DNA of 64,000 nucleotides, taken from Phanerochaete sordida. Lineage: Eukaryota; Basidiomycota; Agaricomycetes; Polyporales; Phanerochaetaceae. The stretch's first letter is position 1. Each line of letters opens with the position of its first letter. This document shows, in pieces, positions 46,408-59,500 of the stretch. The notes under the pieces are model-generated. The model made no database searches. It saw only the letters and a program-made list of their open reading frames with translations, and was not told the origin of the DNA. The DNA lies in contig BPQB01000029.1 in assembly GCA_019973155.2 (NCBI GenBank), positions 62,001 through 126,000 of the forward strand, in the 5' to 3' direction. The position numbers were made by a program, and so were the translations under genes.

Positions 46408-48976
46408 CTACACACCGACGATGCCGAGCTCCGCCGCGATGATGAGCGCGGCCTTCTCGGCGACGGCGAGCGTCGTCGAGTACGTGTTCTGTCGGGTGCA
46501 GTCAGTTTCTGGCGGAGAGGCTTCGAGGCAAAGATGCGAGGCTTACCGCGGCGACGTTCGAGGGCGGGATCGACAGGTCTGGTGGGAGGCGCGTCAGTGA
46601 TGTGCGCGCGAAGAGAGTGCGGGCGGAGAGAGTGTGGGCGAAGAGGGGGACGCGAGACGTACCGGCGACCTTGAGGTGCGTGACGCCGTAGACGTTGAGC
46701 TGTGCGTCGACGACGCCGCCCTGCTCGCGCGGCTTCATCGCGCAGGTGCCGAGCTGTGTCGCTGTCAATCATGGGCAGACCATCCTCACGTGCGTCGCGA
46801 CTCACCGAGTGCCACGCCGTCTGCACTGCACAAGAAGAAAACGCGCGCGTGAGCATCTACATCAGACAGGAGCGGCACAACGCGACGCACCCGCCTTGCG
46901 CGTGTACTCCGCGATAGCCTCCTCGTCCTCGGGCGTGTACACGATGTCGGGCGCGTCGAGGGGCACAGGCCCGTCGGTGGGACCACAGCGCGCGGCGCTG
47001 CCCTCCTTGAACACGGGGTGCGCGTCCGCGAGCTCGCCGCGGTAGCTGCGCATGCGGCGCGCGAGCTCGCGGGAGCGCTTGTAGCCCCACGCGAGGAGCG
47101 CAAAGTCGTCTGGGGTCCGGAGGAAGCCCGTCTCGAACGCGGGCGGCACATTCACGTCGGCGCCGCGCGCGTGCACGAACCCCAGCGAGCTCGGGTGCAT
47201 CACGTAGTAGCCGAGGGAGAGGTACTTGCGCGCGGGCGTCGCGGAGGGGTCGCCGACGAGCATCGAGACGGGGCCGAACCACATCGCGGCCTTGTCCGGC
47301 GCGCCGGCGTAGTACTGGGCCCACTTCTGCGCGAAGGCGGGCCCGATGGCCGTGAGCTCGGCGGGCGTGGGGCGGATTTTGACGCCGGCGTCGAGCGCGC
47401 TGGGGGCGCAGGGGGTCAGGCCTTCAGGCGCGGCGCGCGAATGAGGGTGCGGGAGGGCTTACTTGGACGCCATGAGGCCCGAGCCGTCCTGGAGCCACTG
47501 TGCGCCCCATTCTGCGGCGCGGGGTTAGCAACGCGCGCCCTCGCGACAAATGCAGCGCTTACGCTTGATGTCCGCCTCATTGCTGCGTACAATGCCATCG
47601 ATGGTCTCCGCGTCGTCGCTAGCAAGGTAGGGCGCGAAGATGACTTGGTGGTCTGCTCGGTTGTTAGTGCCAGGAACAAATTGCAGAGAAGCACCCGGCG
47701 CTTGCCCTGGTAGTTCTCGCCGACGCCAGGCAGGTCCACGAGCTGTTCGATGCCCGCCTTCGCGAGGATGTCCTTGGCGCCGATGCCGGACCGCTCGAGG
47801 ATGACGGGCGAGCCGAATGTGCCTGCAGACAGCACGACGAGCCGCTTCGCCTTCGCGATGAGGATCTCATCGCTCGCATCGGGGAATACTTTCTTGTTCC
47901 GCACGTACTCGACGCCGACGGCACGCTTGTCCCTGGGCATCGCATCAATCAGCGCAAAGGGCGCGAAGGCGGCGCCGGATCAGACGCACTCGAAGAGCAC
48001 GCGCTTCACGAGGTGGCCCACCGTGAGCGTGACGTTCGGGTGGTTCTTGTTGTACACGAAGTGGTGCGGGACGTCCGAGCGTTTCCCCGTCTTTGCCGAG
48101 ATCCACCTGCGAGAACGTTGCGCCTGTCAGTGCCTGCAGAGCGTGCGCGCGCACAGCCACGCACTTCTGCCAGCGCTGCAGGACGAAGGGGGGTCAGCGC
48201 GCGGCGGGCAGGCGCGGGCAGCGTGGGCACTCACGCCGTACTTGTCGACCTCGAACAGGTTGTTCGGGTCGTCCGTGCTCCCGCGCTGCGGGTCGTACGC
48301 CGCGCCGACCGCGAGGAACTCCTTGCCGATGTTCGTGAAGATGCCGCCGTACGAGACACGCAGGGGCCCCGCGTAGCCGTGCACATCATCGCGCCCGGGT
48401 GCGACCTCGTACGTCTCGGTCTGGGGTGCGCAGAGCTCAGTCAGCCGCACGCCGGCGCGCCACGGGAGCGCACTGCACCTTCTTCAGCAAGGGGATGAGG
48501 TCCTTCGAGCCCCAGCCCGGATTCCCGAACTTGGTCTCCCAGTCGTCGTAGTCGGACGCGGCGGCGCGCGTGTACATCATGACTGGCGTGCCCCGTCAGC
48601 GCGACGCGGCCCCGGCGGCGCAGCGACTCACAGTTCACGCTCGAGCCGCCGCCGACGCAGTTCCCGCACGGCACGACGGTCTGGCGGCCGAGCAGCGCGG
48701 GCTCGGGGTTCGCGACCATGAAGGACACGGTCGTGCTCGTCGGCGCGAGGTGGCTCAGGAAGCGCGCGGGCTGGATGTGCGCGAGGTCGTCCTTCGTGTG
48801 CCCGCCGGACTCGAGGATGAGGATCCGGAGCGTCGGGTCGGCATCCGCGAGGCGGCTCGCGATGAGGCACGACGACGTTCCGCCTGCGGGCGGCGGTGAG
48901 CAGCGGGCGCGACGGGGAGCAGCGCGACGTTACCTCCGGCGAAGATCACGTCGAACTCGGCAGGGGCAGAAGACAT
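46408..48976 (-). CDS. GMC oxidoreductase, alcohol-oxidase type (603 aa)
   Basis: Fourteen exons from 48976-48934 to 46488-46408 sum to 1812 nt. They include exons of 11 nt (48175-48165) and 20 nt (46825-46806), and one GC-AG intron (47705-47653, G|GCAAGC ... CACTAAC ... GAGCAG). The FAD-binding motif FAGGGTSSCLIASRL comes first, then the GMC signatures CVGGGSSVNFMMYTRA and AGTFGSPVILERSGIG. Next come YYVMHPSSLGFVHA and the catalytic TAWHSLGTCAMKPREQGG with its His, and finally PSNVAANTYS with the Asn. The MKPREQGGVVDAQLNVYGV block is typical of basidiomycete alcohol (methanol) oxidases, which make H2O2 from short-chain alcohols. There is no signal peptide, as in that subfamily. TATATA at 49043-49048 lies about 70 bp upstream. 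Confidence 0.92.
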
Positions 48977-49696
48977 GGTGCTGATAGGGCTTTGCGTGGG
49001 AGCAGGCTGTGGGTGTGGGATTCTTGCTGGGTGCGTCGCACCTATATACCCACGGGGCGTATCCACGTTTACCTCATTCTGACGGTGTGGTCACAGACCC
49101 CGTGCGGTGGCTCGGTTGGCAGCAGCTGGAATGCGCGCGCAGACGAATTGGACTGGCGGTGCCTTGGATCAAAGGGACCCCTAAAAGCGGCCTAGTGCAA
49201 CTCGGGTCGCGGTGTGTAAAACGCGGCGGCAACGTTGAGGGCGAGCCCTGCGGTCGGGCGTGCAGGATCAGCTCAGCGAAGTTGTCAGGCTCTTCTGATC
49301 GGCAATGTCGTCCTCCACCGACTGAGCTGTGCAAGGTGCCCGGCGCCTGCAGCTGGAACGCCCGCCGGCCACCTGCCTGAGACCAGAAAGGTAAATTTAT
49401 ACCAGGGTCCTCTGTCCGACAAAGCAGCCATCGTCAGCTCCTGCCCGAGGCTCTCTGCGCGCACATGATCTGATGAGGAGAGCAGAGTACGCGATGCCCG
49501 ACGCTGTGACACACTCACAGGCTCCGCCCGCAATGCGAAAACAGCGCTTCCGCCGCCGCCCAGCGCTGGCGCCCACGCCGCACGCGCGCCCGCAGCAGGA
49601 CACTTCGCACCCCGCGGATATAGCGTTAACCAAACCGAATGGCATTGCTGCACAGAAAACACAAACAAGGTCAAGGTAGCCGAACAACGATGGCAG
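48977..49696. other. Intergenic, alcohol-oxidase-type gene promoter
   Basis: Contains the TATATA at 49043-49048 (minus strand) and no other recognisable feature up to the SET2 stop codon. Confidence 0.45.
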
Positions 49697-52600
49697 TCAA
49701 CGGGATATTCGACCCACAGAGACGACTCCCATGCTCGCCAGCGCCGCGCCCGCGTCCAGCGGACTCGGCGGGTCGCTCGAGCCCTGGTGTTTGAGCCCGC
49801 TCAGCTCCTGGCGGAACCGCACGCGCGGGTCAGACGGCACGATGTCCGACGCTGACCGTTTCGAGCTCGAGGATTCCTCCGGAGACGGCTGCTGCTCCGA
49901 GGCGTCCTCGTCGTCACTCGGAGGGACGTCCCACATGTCGATGTCCTCATCGGCCGCGGCCGCCGGCTCCTGTGGTGCATGTCTCGACGATTTGTCGGAG
50001 CTGTCATGCCTGGAGGAGCTCGAGCGATGGTGGTGATGATGATGCCGGTGCGAGCTCCCGCTTTTCCGCAGGATCTTGGTCGTCACGTATTCCTTGCAGA
50101 ATTTCTTGATTTTCTCGGTCTTTTCGTCAGACAGCGTTTCAAGGCGGTTGTCCCTGTAGCTCGAAGACTTCTTTTCCCGGTCGGCAATCTTCTGAGTGAG
50201 CTACGCGGCGCGTCAGCAAGGGGTTCATGTACACGATAAGCGAGGCGAGACGTACATGCTGGGCGTGCTCCTTGAAAGCGTCACGGTCCATCTGTTTCTG
50301 ATACTTCGACAGGTACTTCACCACGACAGCGCCGACGAGTTTCATGAGCCGCTTCTCTTTCAACGCCTCCTTCTCCTCTTTCGACTGTTTTGGCTTCTGG
50401 GGCTTCTTCGGGGCCTCGTCTTCCAACGGTGGCGGTGCAGACGCAGCCTCAGCCGCGGCTGCGGCAGCCTTGAGCATCTCCGCAATCTTGTCCTTCTTCT
50501 CGACCTCCCAGAGCCTGTTGCGCTTCTCCTGCTCTTCCTGCTCTTGCTCTCGCTGCTCTCGCTGCTGCCGCCACAGCCGGTTTTCTGCGTCCAACTTGTC
50601 CTTGTCCGACTTACGGAGCAGCGTATGCTGCAGCAGCGGCAGGTTCGACTTGTGATTCGCGATGTCTGGATCGGGCGTCTCGGACCGCCTACGCTTCCAG
50701 TGGTGGTGCTCGTCTTCCCCGGTCGCGTACAGCTCGAATGTCTGGGAATAGTCGACCGCCTGCTCGTCGCCGCCCTGTGCCAACGGTTATCATCGACGAA
50801 CATAACCAAAAGGTGCGTTCACCTACCTCGCGTACGCGCTTGGGTATTCGATATGCATACTCCAACGCCGCCCACTGCTCGAGCAACTGAACGACAAATC
50901 AGTACGGCCCAGCATCGTGTACACTTTACGGACCTTTTTCGCGATTTCCGCCAGCGCGGGAACGTCGGATTCCGCACACGCTTCCACAGGCTCATTGATC
51001 TTCGAGTCCTCGACCTTGTTCCGCTGTATTAGCGGCCAATTGATCATGCACTCCATCGCCTGGGGTTGAAGGTGAGTATATTCCACGCTATAGCTATGAA
51101 CAGCGCCTTACCAGAAGCCGCACGTCGGCATCGTTCGCGTAGTCCTCCATGATGTTTGCCATGACGCTGAAACCACGCAATCGCATGATCTGCCGCAATG
51201 CTTGTGGATCTTCGGTGAGCTAGTCGGGAACGCGTGGTTAGAGCCAGCGCAGAGCGACCGTAGGGACAAGTTACCTTGATCCGCGTCAGAAGTCTTACGA
51301 GGACCTTGCGGCTCTGGGTTTGGCGCATCGCCTGCACGACCTTCGGGACGTCCTTGAAGAGGATGGCCTTCATATCGGGCTAACGGAGGGGTTAAATTCC
51401 TGCCAGATCGGCGCAAGTGGCGAACTTACGACGAAGTCCTCGTCCAACTTCTTGCCCTTCTTCTTCTTGTTACCCTTGAGGCCGAGTGTCTCGACCTCGT
51501 CGGTGATACCAAGAGCTAGCAGCATACGTGAGCTCTCAACCCCTTCGGCAATCTGAGAGACGTACCATCAAGGAAGAGGTCGTCCATAGCCGCAAGGTCG
51601 GTCTGAGTCTTGCCACCAATGAAGCCGACACATTGGTCTTCGCCACAGTAACACGGTTGTGCTTCATGACTAAACGAGCCACTACGCGTTAGTTAAGGGC
51701 CGTGCTCAAGTGCAACTAAGCACGGACCCATAACGGTCGACGTTGTAGTTGAACGTCAGCTCCTCGTCCTTCTTGATGAGTCGGCTCGCGAAGATGCCCA
51801 TGCGCACGTGTCTGCCGACGGTCCACTTGGCCACATAACAATTCGGATTGCAACTGTGGTTTGCGAATCGCCCGATACCACCGCGCTTAGTCGCGTCGAT
51901 AAACTGAAGTAGGAGACCGATTAGCCTTATGGATCATGTGAGAGTGCGAGCTCAGAACCCACCTCGTCCTTCTGCAGCGCCATGAAATAGAAATGTCGTA
52001 TGCCCTCTTCTGCATATTGCCGCATACGCTTGAGTAATGAAGGCTGGTTGACGACATCTCCGACATATTCATAGATGAACGTGTCTCTGCGAGAGAGGAT
52101 GAGTCTATTTCAGCCAGGATCCGGTGTTGTGACTCACTTTCGGAGGTCCTTTCCTGCTCGTAACCCGAATCCCTTCTTTTCCGTCTGCACGATCTCGAGA
52201 GGGGCGTACTGCTTGCGCTGAAACCTGAGAAACGACGTGATCAGCTCGACTTGCCCGTTACGGACAATGAGGAGAGCGCTCTCACCGTTGGTTCTGACAG
52301 TGTGAGCGACAGCGGCAGTCTTCAGGCAAACATTCGACTTGAGTGAGCCGGTTGATACAGTCCGAGTCATGTCCGCAGGCGTCCGACGGGTCATCTACCC
52401 CTGCGATGCGTCAAAACGCCGTAGACAAGCACAGCAGTCAGCGCACACGTTCACAACGGCTGAAATACACGGGAGGCACAACATAACGGCCCCCAAACTG
52501 ACCATGTTCGTATTGACAGTCGCAGGTCATGCTTTCGCCCGCCTCGCGCGACCGTCCCAGGCTCTGGTATTGGTAGTGGTTCTCGGGTATCTCGACGAAT

Positions 52601-52989
52601 GTCTTGTGGGCATTGCCTTCAGCACGCGGCAGGTGGCCAATGAGCTGTGGTTCCTTCTTCGCGGGCTTGCTCTTCGACTTGGAGCCCGCAGGCGGCGTCG
52701 TGGAGGTGCGACGGCTATCGCCGCCCTCGGGCGACAGCGACGTCTTCTCGTCGGGCGACGAACTCGGGGACGGCGGATAGTCATCGCGCAGGTCACTATG
52801 TATCTCGTCCCTCCTCATGCCGCCGTCCACATCCCGCCCTTCCCGCTTCACTTCTTCGACGACCACGCTATTGTCTTCGAAGAGCAGGGCAGCGGGGACC
52901 CCCTCGGGCGGTGATCTTGCTGGCGAGGACATTGTCGGTGCAGACGGGGTATGTGCAAGGCTCGTACCGTGGTCGAGCGAGAGTGACAC
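49697..52989 (-). CDS. SET2: Histone H3 lysine-36 methyltransferase SET2
   Basis: A multi-exon gene on the minus strand. Domain order is a disordered N-terminus, AWS ([32 protein letters not shown]), SET ([60 protein letters not shown]) and post-SET ([17 protein letters not shown]). Next come a helical region, a Glu/Gln coiled coil, and an SRI domain near the end ([38 protein letters not shown]) that in the family binds the phosphorylated Pol II CTD. It methylates H3K36 during elongation. A His-rich run ([17 protein letters not shown]) follows the SRI domain. Two in-frame starts are possible, 52989 and 52932 ([11 protein letters not shown]). Exons after the post-SET part were read but not all borders fixed. 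Confidence 0.92.
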
Positions 52990-53753
52990 CGTGACGGTAC
53001 GAAGGCAAGCAGGGTCAAGCCGCGAAGAGCAGGTTCGCGGTCGCGCTTGGGTTCAATCAAGTGAGGCGCTGCACCGAGGCAGCAGATTATGGCGTGGAAC
53101 TAAATTAACGACTGCACCGAGTTCAGCCTGCAGCAGCCTGGACACAAGGAACGAACGGCGTACCTGATAAATATTGCGACTCCCTGGACCCTTGAGCGAA
53201 ACGGCCTGGAGAAAGCAGGCCCACTAATTGGTTCGTGTCGAACCCGTCCACCGTCTAGGCGCCCGACGGATTTGATTTCACCCCGCGGTCCTCTTTTCGT
53301 CAACCAGTGTGTAAAACTCGACGCCCACTATGCTACTCAACATCTGGAGTCTGTACTAGTTGCATGCAGCAATTCTGAATCAATGAAGTCGACACAGTGT
53401 GCGGGCATCATACAAGACCATGTCCTTGTGAGTGCGGTAATCCCTGGCTCACGAATGAAGAAACGTCCGTGCTCCTAGACCGCCCTCAGCCTCAAACTAC
53501 GGCTGTGCTGATCCTGGAAAGTGAATCAAGAGGAGCAGCCCGGCTCGGTCTTCGTGCGATACGCTGGTCGGCGTTCGATGTAGCCTCGAAAGGCCTGCAG
53601 TAAACTCCGTGACATGAGCGCGCAGGCACTGTCGGCGCGGGGCGGCCACAGGTCGCGCTCACGGGAAGCAATCTGAGGCACATTGAGTGCGGCGCAATGA
53701 CGGCTGATATGCATTGCAAATGTGTGATACAGACTGCGGCGTCGGACGACGGT
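52990..53753. other. Intergenic, no gene seen
   Basis: About 760 bp between the SET2 start and the RPA49 stop. Nothing recognised. Confidence 0.45.
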
Positions 53754-55336
53754 CACCGGCGGGCGCGCTTGACACGCGGCTTGGGGAACTCCAGCGGCAC
53801 CTTGAGCACCGCCCGCTTCGTGGCCCCCGCTGAGTCCGGCAGCCCGAGACGCTTGAGGTCCGCCGCGTTCAGCGTATCGATCCGGCAGCCTGGGCGTGCA
53901 TGTCAGTCGGTAATCCCACGAGGACATAGATGAAGGAGCTGGCGTACCCAGAGACTTGAACAGAGGGTTGACTCTGCAGCAGCATACATGAATGATTCGG
54001 TACGTTCTGAACAGACTGGAGCACGTACTTCGCAACAGACATGCTTAGGTCCTTCGCGATCAACGTTGTATCCGTGGCGTAGTCGTCGACGCGCAGGCAG
54101 AGCGCGAACATGTGAGTCAGAAGCATGGTCTCCATTGCCGGAGTAATTTTAGCTCTGGGAGGGGGTCAATGGCTGTCCTGACACCACACTAGCGGCACGT
54201 ACTGGTTCGTGTCTCTCGACGCCTCCGTGAAACGCGACAGCAGGCCATCCACCACGATGCTCGGAACCGACTTGAGGCGCTCCTGCAGCACCTGCTTGTC
54301 GCTCACGACACGTGACGCAGCGCGGAAGGCGAGCATGGCGGAGATGTAGACCAATATTTTCCTGGCGCGGCGTCAGCGACACGGTCTCGCACCGAGAATC
54401 CGAGACACGCACAGCTCAATCTTGTTGGGCTTCGGCGCGCTGAACAGCAGGGACAGGTGCTGATTGATCCAGTTCGAGCGCGAGTAGGGGAGCGAGTCCA
54501 CGCGCTGCTTGTTGCTGCCCATGGCCTTCAGGGCGTTGATCTGGATGGAGTTGAGCTCGGCCTCGGGGACGATGTCGTGGAGCTTGTAGACTTCTTCTGG
54601 CCGCTGGGCATCGGCGTTGTACGGCGGAATGAGCCTGCTGCCGTCTGCAGCGGCCTTGGCCTCATCTGCAGGGCCGTCAGCACAGAACGAGCGCGACTAT
54701 TACGCGGACTGCGCACCTTGTGTCGGAAGACTCTCCGTATTCCCCTGAATGTCCTCCTGCAGGTGGCCTGCGACGCCCCGCATAGCGTCGATGTCCACAC
54801 GGTTCCGCTCATGCGCGCGGATGGCCGCCTTGGCCTTCTTCGTACCGAAGGTCTCGCCCAGGTTATTGCGCAGCTTCATGCGCTCGTCCACGGAGACCTC
54901 CATCGGCTTCAAGTTCTTCAGGGCCTTGACATTGCGTGCCAGGATATGTAGGGGCGCAGGGCGCAGGACAGTCGTCTTGGTCTTCTTGTTGTAAATCCCG
55001 ACATAGTAGCTGCAGCCCGCGGCGGCCTGCTCGGACTCGGCAGAGGACACAAACTCGACGGTGTCCGTCTCGCCGACAAGCGTGGCATTCTTGGAGCTAG
55101 AGACGTCTGCCTGGCCCTTTTTCGTGTAGAGACGGAACGCGGTGGATTTTGGAGGTTGCAGCGCAGGGAAGCTGGCTAGACTTGTTCATGGCGTCTGAGA
55201 GTAAGAAATTGTGCGCAGGGCAGGTGCACTAACCGAGGACGGGCCCAACTTGCTCTTGCTGCCCTGAAATCTGCAATGTGACTTCTTCGGAGTCGTCGGA
55301 GCCCCTCTTGCGCTTCTTCAAGGTTGAGGAGGCCAT
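53754..55336 (-). CDS. RPA49: RNA polymerase I subunit A49
   Basis: Starts MASSTLKKRKRGSDDSEEV and ends PRVKRARR, with several short introns. The N-terminal dimerisation part contains AFRLYTKKG and YYVGIYNKKTKTTVLRPAP, typical of A49 (which pairs with A34.5). The middle has ARNVKALKNLKP, ERMKLRNNLGETFGTKKAK and the DIDAMRGVAGHLQEDIQ region. The C-terminal tandem winged-helix part contains PYNADAQRPEEVYKLHDIVP, KILVYISAMLAFRAA and LLTHMFALCLRVDDYATD. By family knowledge it supports Pol I initiation and elongation in the nucleolus. It reads in the same direction as SET2 and begins about 1.25 kb from the divergent kinase gene start. Exon borders were only partly fixed. Confidence 0.88.
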
Positions 55337-56590
55337 GGTCAGGCAGGTGCCAGGTGGTGAAAGCGGTGGGGAATACTGTTACGAGAGAAAATGCCAGTCA
55401 GTGTCAGTAAGCAATGTTTATAAGCGTGAAAGTAAGTGGTGTAAGTCTTGACTTACTATATTGGCGTCTATAGGATAAGTAAAGGTAAGCATTTCGACCA
55501 ATCGGTTCCAGTAAGTTTTGCATCATATCATGTCGGATTACTTCAAGCCACGACCGCCATCCACGATGAGCACTGTGCAAATAGCGCTATGCTACTCGTC
55601 ATGTATCCACTTCTCTCGTGAAGGATCTATAAGTGCGAGGCATCACAGTCACCAAAAACGAACTTCGTTGGCTGTCTTTCTATTGATTTATCGTTGGTCG
55701 TCCCTCCTACGCTCATAATATAGATCGCGATCACCAGTTCGCTCTGGCTCTCATGTATATCATGGGCTGATGTGTACAGCACACAGAGCCTTCAGACTTC
55801 CTCGGTGCACCCCTATCCTAGCGAGTTGACTGACCGTGGGCCTAGGCTTTTGGCGTCGGTGTTTCCCTGCTCGTATATTGCACGTCACCAGCTGGGATCA
55901 TCAGAGCACAAATGTCGCGGTGCCAAGACCTACCGGCCTGGCCGGCGAGATGGCGGTTGTACTGTCTCGCGTGGGACGAGAGCGTCCAACTTGCAAACAA
56001 AGTTAACAAGTATCCAGGGACTTCAGCTGTCCACATCTCAATCTGGAGGGGTGACGTCCCCATGTGGCGGTGGCTAGCGGTGGCTAGTGAGGCGAGGGTG
56101 ATGTAGCAAGATTTGAGGGTGCGTTAGAAAGTGTAGCCTTGCAAAGTTACATCTTTGTGACGGTCGCGTGCTCCGCAGAGCTATGCAGCGGAACAGAGTT
56201 TGCATCACCACCGGGCCCGTAGTCGCTCTAATCAGGTCTCAGCTGCACTACATTGCGAGCTAAAGTCACTGCCCTGCATCGACTGGAATATTTTCTCCGA
56301 GTTGTGAAAGGGACAGACGAGTCAAAATCCATATTGGCGGGTGTACTTTCTGCTTTGTGGAGGCGGGGTTGAGCAATTGGAGCGGTCTGGAAACCAGTAA
56401 CAGAAGTCTGCTTACCCGGTCAAGCGGATGCTTATTTGATAGCAACTTTTACTGACCAAGTAAGACAGCGTTGTTACCGAGTGCGGGGTCTATCAGCGGA
56501 GCTTGAAATGCTAATATTGATGGGCTTTGAGTATGGGCCCGCTTCATTACTTTCGGTCGGGCAGCGCAGCGACCGGGCGACCTCAGGACG
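55337..56590. other. Intergenic between divergent RPA49 and kinase genes
   Basis: A tract at 55390-55495 rich in GTAAGT / CTTACT words resembles those at 5890-5995 and 7652-7790 and may be an old repeat. No other feature is seen in this 1.25-kb shared upstream region. Confidence 0.4.
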
Positions 56591-59500
56591 ATGCCGTCGT
56601 CTTCCAGCAGACAGAACTCAAGATTCTCGACTCTGAAGGTCTTCAAGTTCGCTGGCACGCAGAAGCAGCCTCCTCCGCCGCCGCCAAAGGACCCCTACTA
56701 TCAACCTAACCACTCCCTTGCTTCGCTCTCTCAGACCCTGCCAGAGACCTTCTCGCCGCCGTTCGCTACGCACCCTAGCACACCCATGTCTTCGAGCTAC
56801 TCCTCCTCCGTGCGCAGTGCGTCGCCGTCGCCGTCGTACACACCTAGCCAATACACTGCTAGCCACGCGCCCACCTATGATCCTACGCGCACGATGCTGA
56901 GCCCATCCCAGACATCGCTCGCTCCTGACGGTTCCAGCAGCTCGAAGAAGCCTTTCTTCAAGTTTCCGTCTCTAGGAAAGCGTCCAAAGACACCAAAGTC
57001 GCAGTACGACGATCTTCCCCCGGAGCCAGACCCTTCAATATCTATGCCATGGAACTTCCAGGTGCGTCGTCTTGCGACCACCAAGCTACTCCACTATTGA
57101 CCCGTCTCCCAAATCAATAGCATAACCTGCACGTTGACGAAGCGTATGTACGTTTGTTCGCATATCTTTCTTTTCTGACTTTGTTGTCCAGCTTCACTGG
57201 TCTTCCGCCAACATGGTCGGCATCATTGGCGGAGATGGGTTTCACAGCAGAGGAAATAGTTGCGATACAGACTCGGCGACAACAAAGCAGACCAACGCTG
57301 CAAAGTCTGCCCAGCGAAAGCTCAACGTCGCCACCCTCCAGCTCGTACATACCTTCCCCGCGACCTCACCCACGCTCGAGTTCCCTTCACCACCGAGATC
57401 CAGACACGCTGTCGCAGCGATCTGAGTCTAGCTACGCAGCGGACGTCTCTGGGAACGCGACGATGACTACGGAAGACTCGGTGCTGTCTGTGTCCGCCGT
57501 TGGTCCCAGCGCCTACGTTACCAACCGCGCCATGTTGACGCGGTCGCCGGACGCCATGTCTCAGTCTACGCGTCACACTACCCCTTCACCCCCACCACAG
57601 GCAGGGCCGTCACGCGTGGTCCCGCCGTCCAAAGACGCGCCTCCCAGGACGCCCACGAAACGCACATATCATGTGGCGAACGACTCGATCGGCTCTTTGA
57701 GTTCCCCGCCTCCAGCATACAGCTCCGCAAAGAAGGAGTCTGCTTTAGACGAAGTCGACGACAGTTTAGTGTTGCCGCCGGCGTTACCTCCCGTCCTACC
57801 TCCACCGACATTAGAAGCACCACACGGTAACGGCCTTTACCATGATGAGGAAGAGTTTGACACGCCAGCGTCGCTCCCAGCAACGGCTCCGCGAAGATTT
57901 TCAATGCGCCCACCACGTTTGTCGATACACCAGGATACTTTGGGTGATCTATCTGGCTGGACAGAGTCGCTCTTTTCCATTATACCATCCACTCCAACGA
58001 AGACGACTGCAGACATAACGCCACAAGCCTCGCCATCTCAGCGGCGTTCGCCATCTCCTTTCCGTGCCAATGACGCTGGACCGTCAGTTTCATCTTCTCG
58101 TCTAACTCCCAGCTCCTCCGTAGGCTCCAGTTCATCTCTCCAGGCTCGTCAATCTCCTCCGCATAAACCGGAACCTATACACCTTCGAGCTACTCGTCCC
58201 ACACTGCCTGCATCCCCTCGCCCCACATTACCGGCATCTCCTCGCCCACCGCCCATACCTCCACCGTCGTCATCTCCTCTATGGCAAGAAGTGTATGACA
58301 TGGTTCGTGCCCCGGAATCCACTTCATCCTTGCCGAGTTCTTCAGCCAGTCCGTTGTTCCCACCGAACACTCCAGCTACCACGACTTCGCCCGCGACATC
58401 CGTTGAGACTGCGCCGGAAGCAGACGAGCTGCAGGTCAACTTCTCACGCGACAAGGAGAACCGCGATTCCAACATGTCGACGATGACTGTAACGCCTGCT
58501 ACCATTGTTCGCCACGTCTCCGTGGCAAAGCGGGCACGGGCGAACATGGTGAGGTCTCCGCCACGGCCCGCGCACTCGCCATCCGCAAATTCGAGCATCT
58601 CGTCAACCCTGGATTTGACGGCAGCAGACGACGACGACAGAACTTCCAGTCGATCTGAATCGCCTGCGACCACGTCGTCGGCCTCGAGCGACGCGTCTTC
58701 CGGGTGCATCGCGATTACGAAGGACGACGCCACGACGCCGCCATCAACGGACAACTTGAAGGGGAAGAGTCCCGCAAAGCAAGCGAGCAGCGTGCCTTAC
58801 ATCGAGACATCTCCGCAGCCGTCGCCGCGGGTGGGGGAGTTCAATGACAAGAGCATCATCAGCCCCGCTGCCGTCCGAGAGTTCCGCGAGCAGGAGGAGA
58901 ACATCAGCGAACCCACCACCCGGCCATCAATCGTCGTCGAGCAGTTCCCCCCATCCGACACAGATGGCTCGCCGCCGTCATCAGCTACCGCCTCGCCGTC
59001 TCCGTCGCCATCCCCGATGACGCCATCTGCGAGATACGCGGGATGGATAGCCGACGTCCTGGCCCCGCTGAAGTCATTCATCGACAGCCGGTCCGAGCCG
59101 CGAGAGCTGTTCGCGGACCTGCAGGAGATCGCGGAGGGCGAGAGTGGCTCGGTGTTCGCCACGCGCGTCGTCACACCGGGACCAAACGACGCGCCGTACG
59201 TCGCGGTCAAGCAGGTCGCGCTCGTGCCCGAAGGCTCGTCGAAGCTGGAGGACCTGCGCAAGGAGCTGGGGCTCATGAAGAAGGTCCACCACGAGCACAT
59301 CCTCGCGATGGACGCGCTCTACGTCGACGTCGCCGACGATGCGCTCTGGATCCGCATGGAGCTCATGAACCGCAGCCTCGCGGACATCCTCCCCCTCGCC
59401 GAGCACGGCGTCGAGCTCTCGGAGGCGCTCATCGCGCAGTTCGCCGCGGACGCCCTTGCGGCGCTCGTGCACCTCAACAAGCTCGGCATCGCGCACCGCG

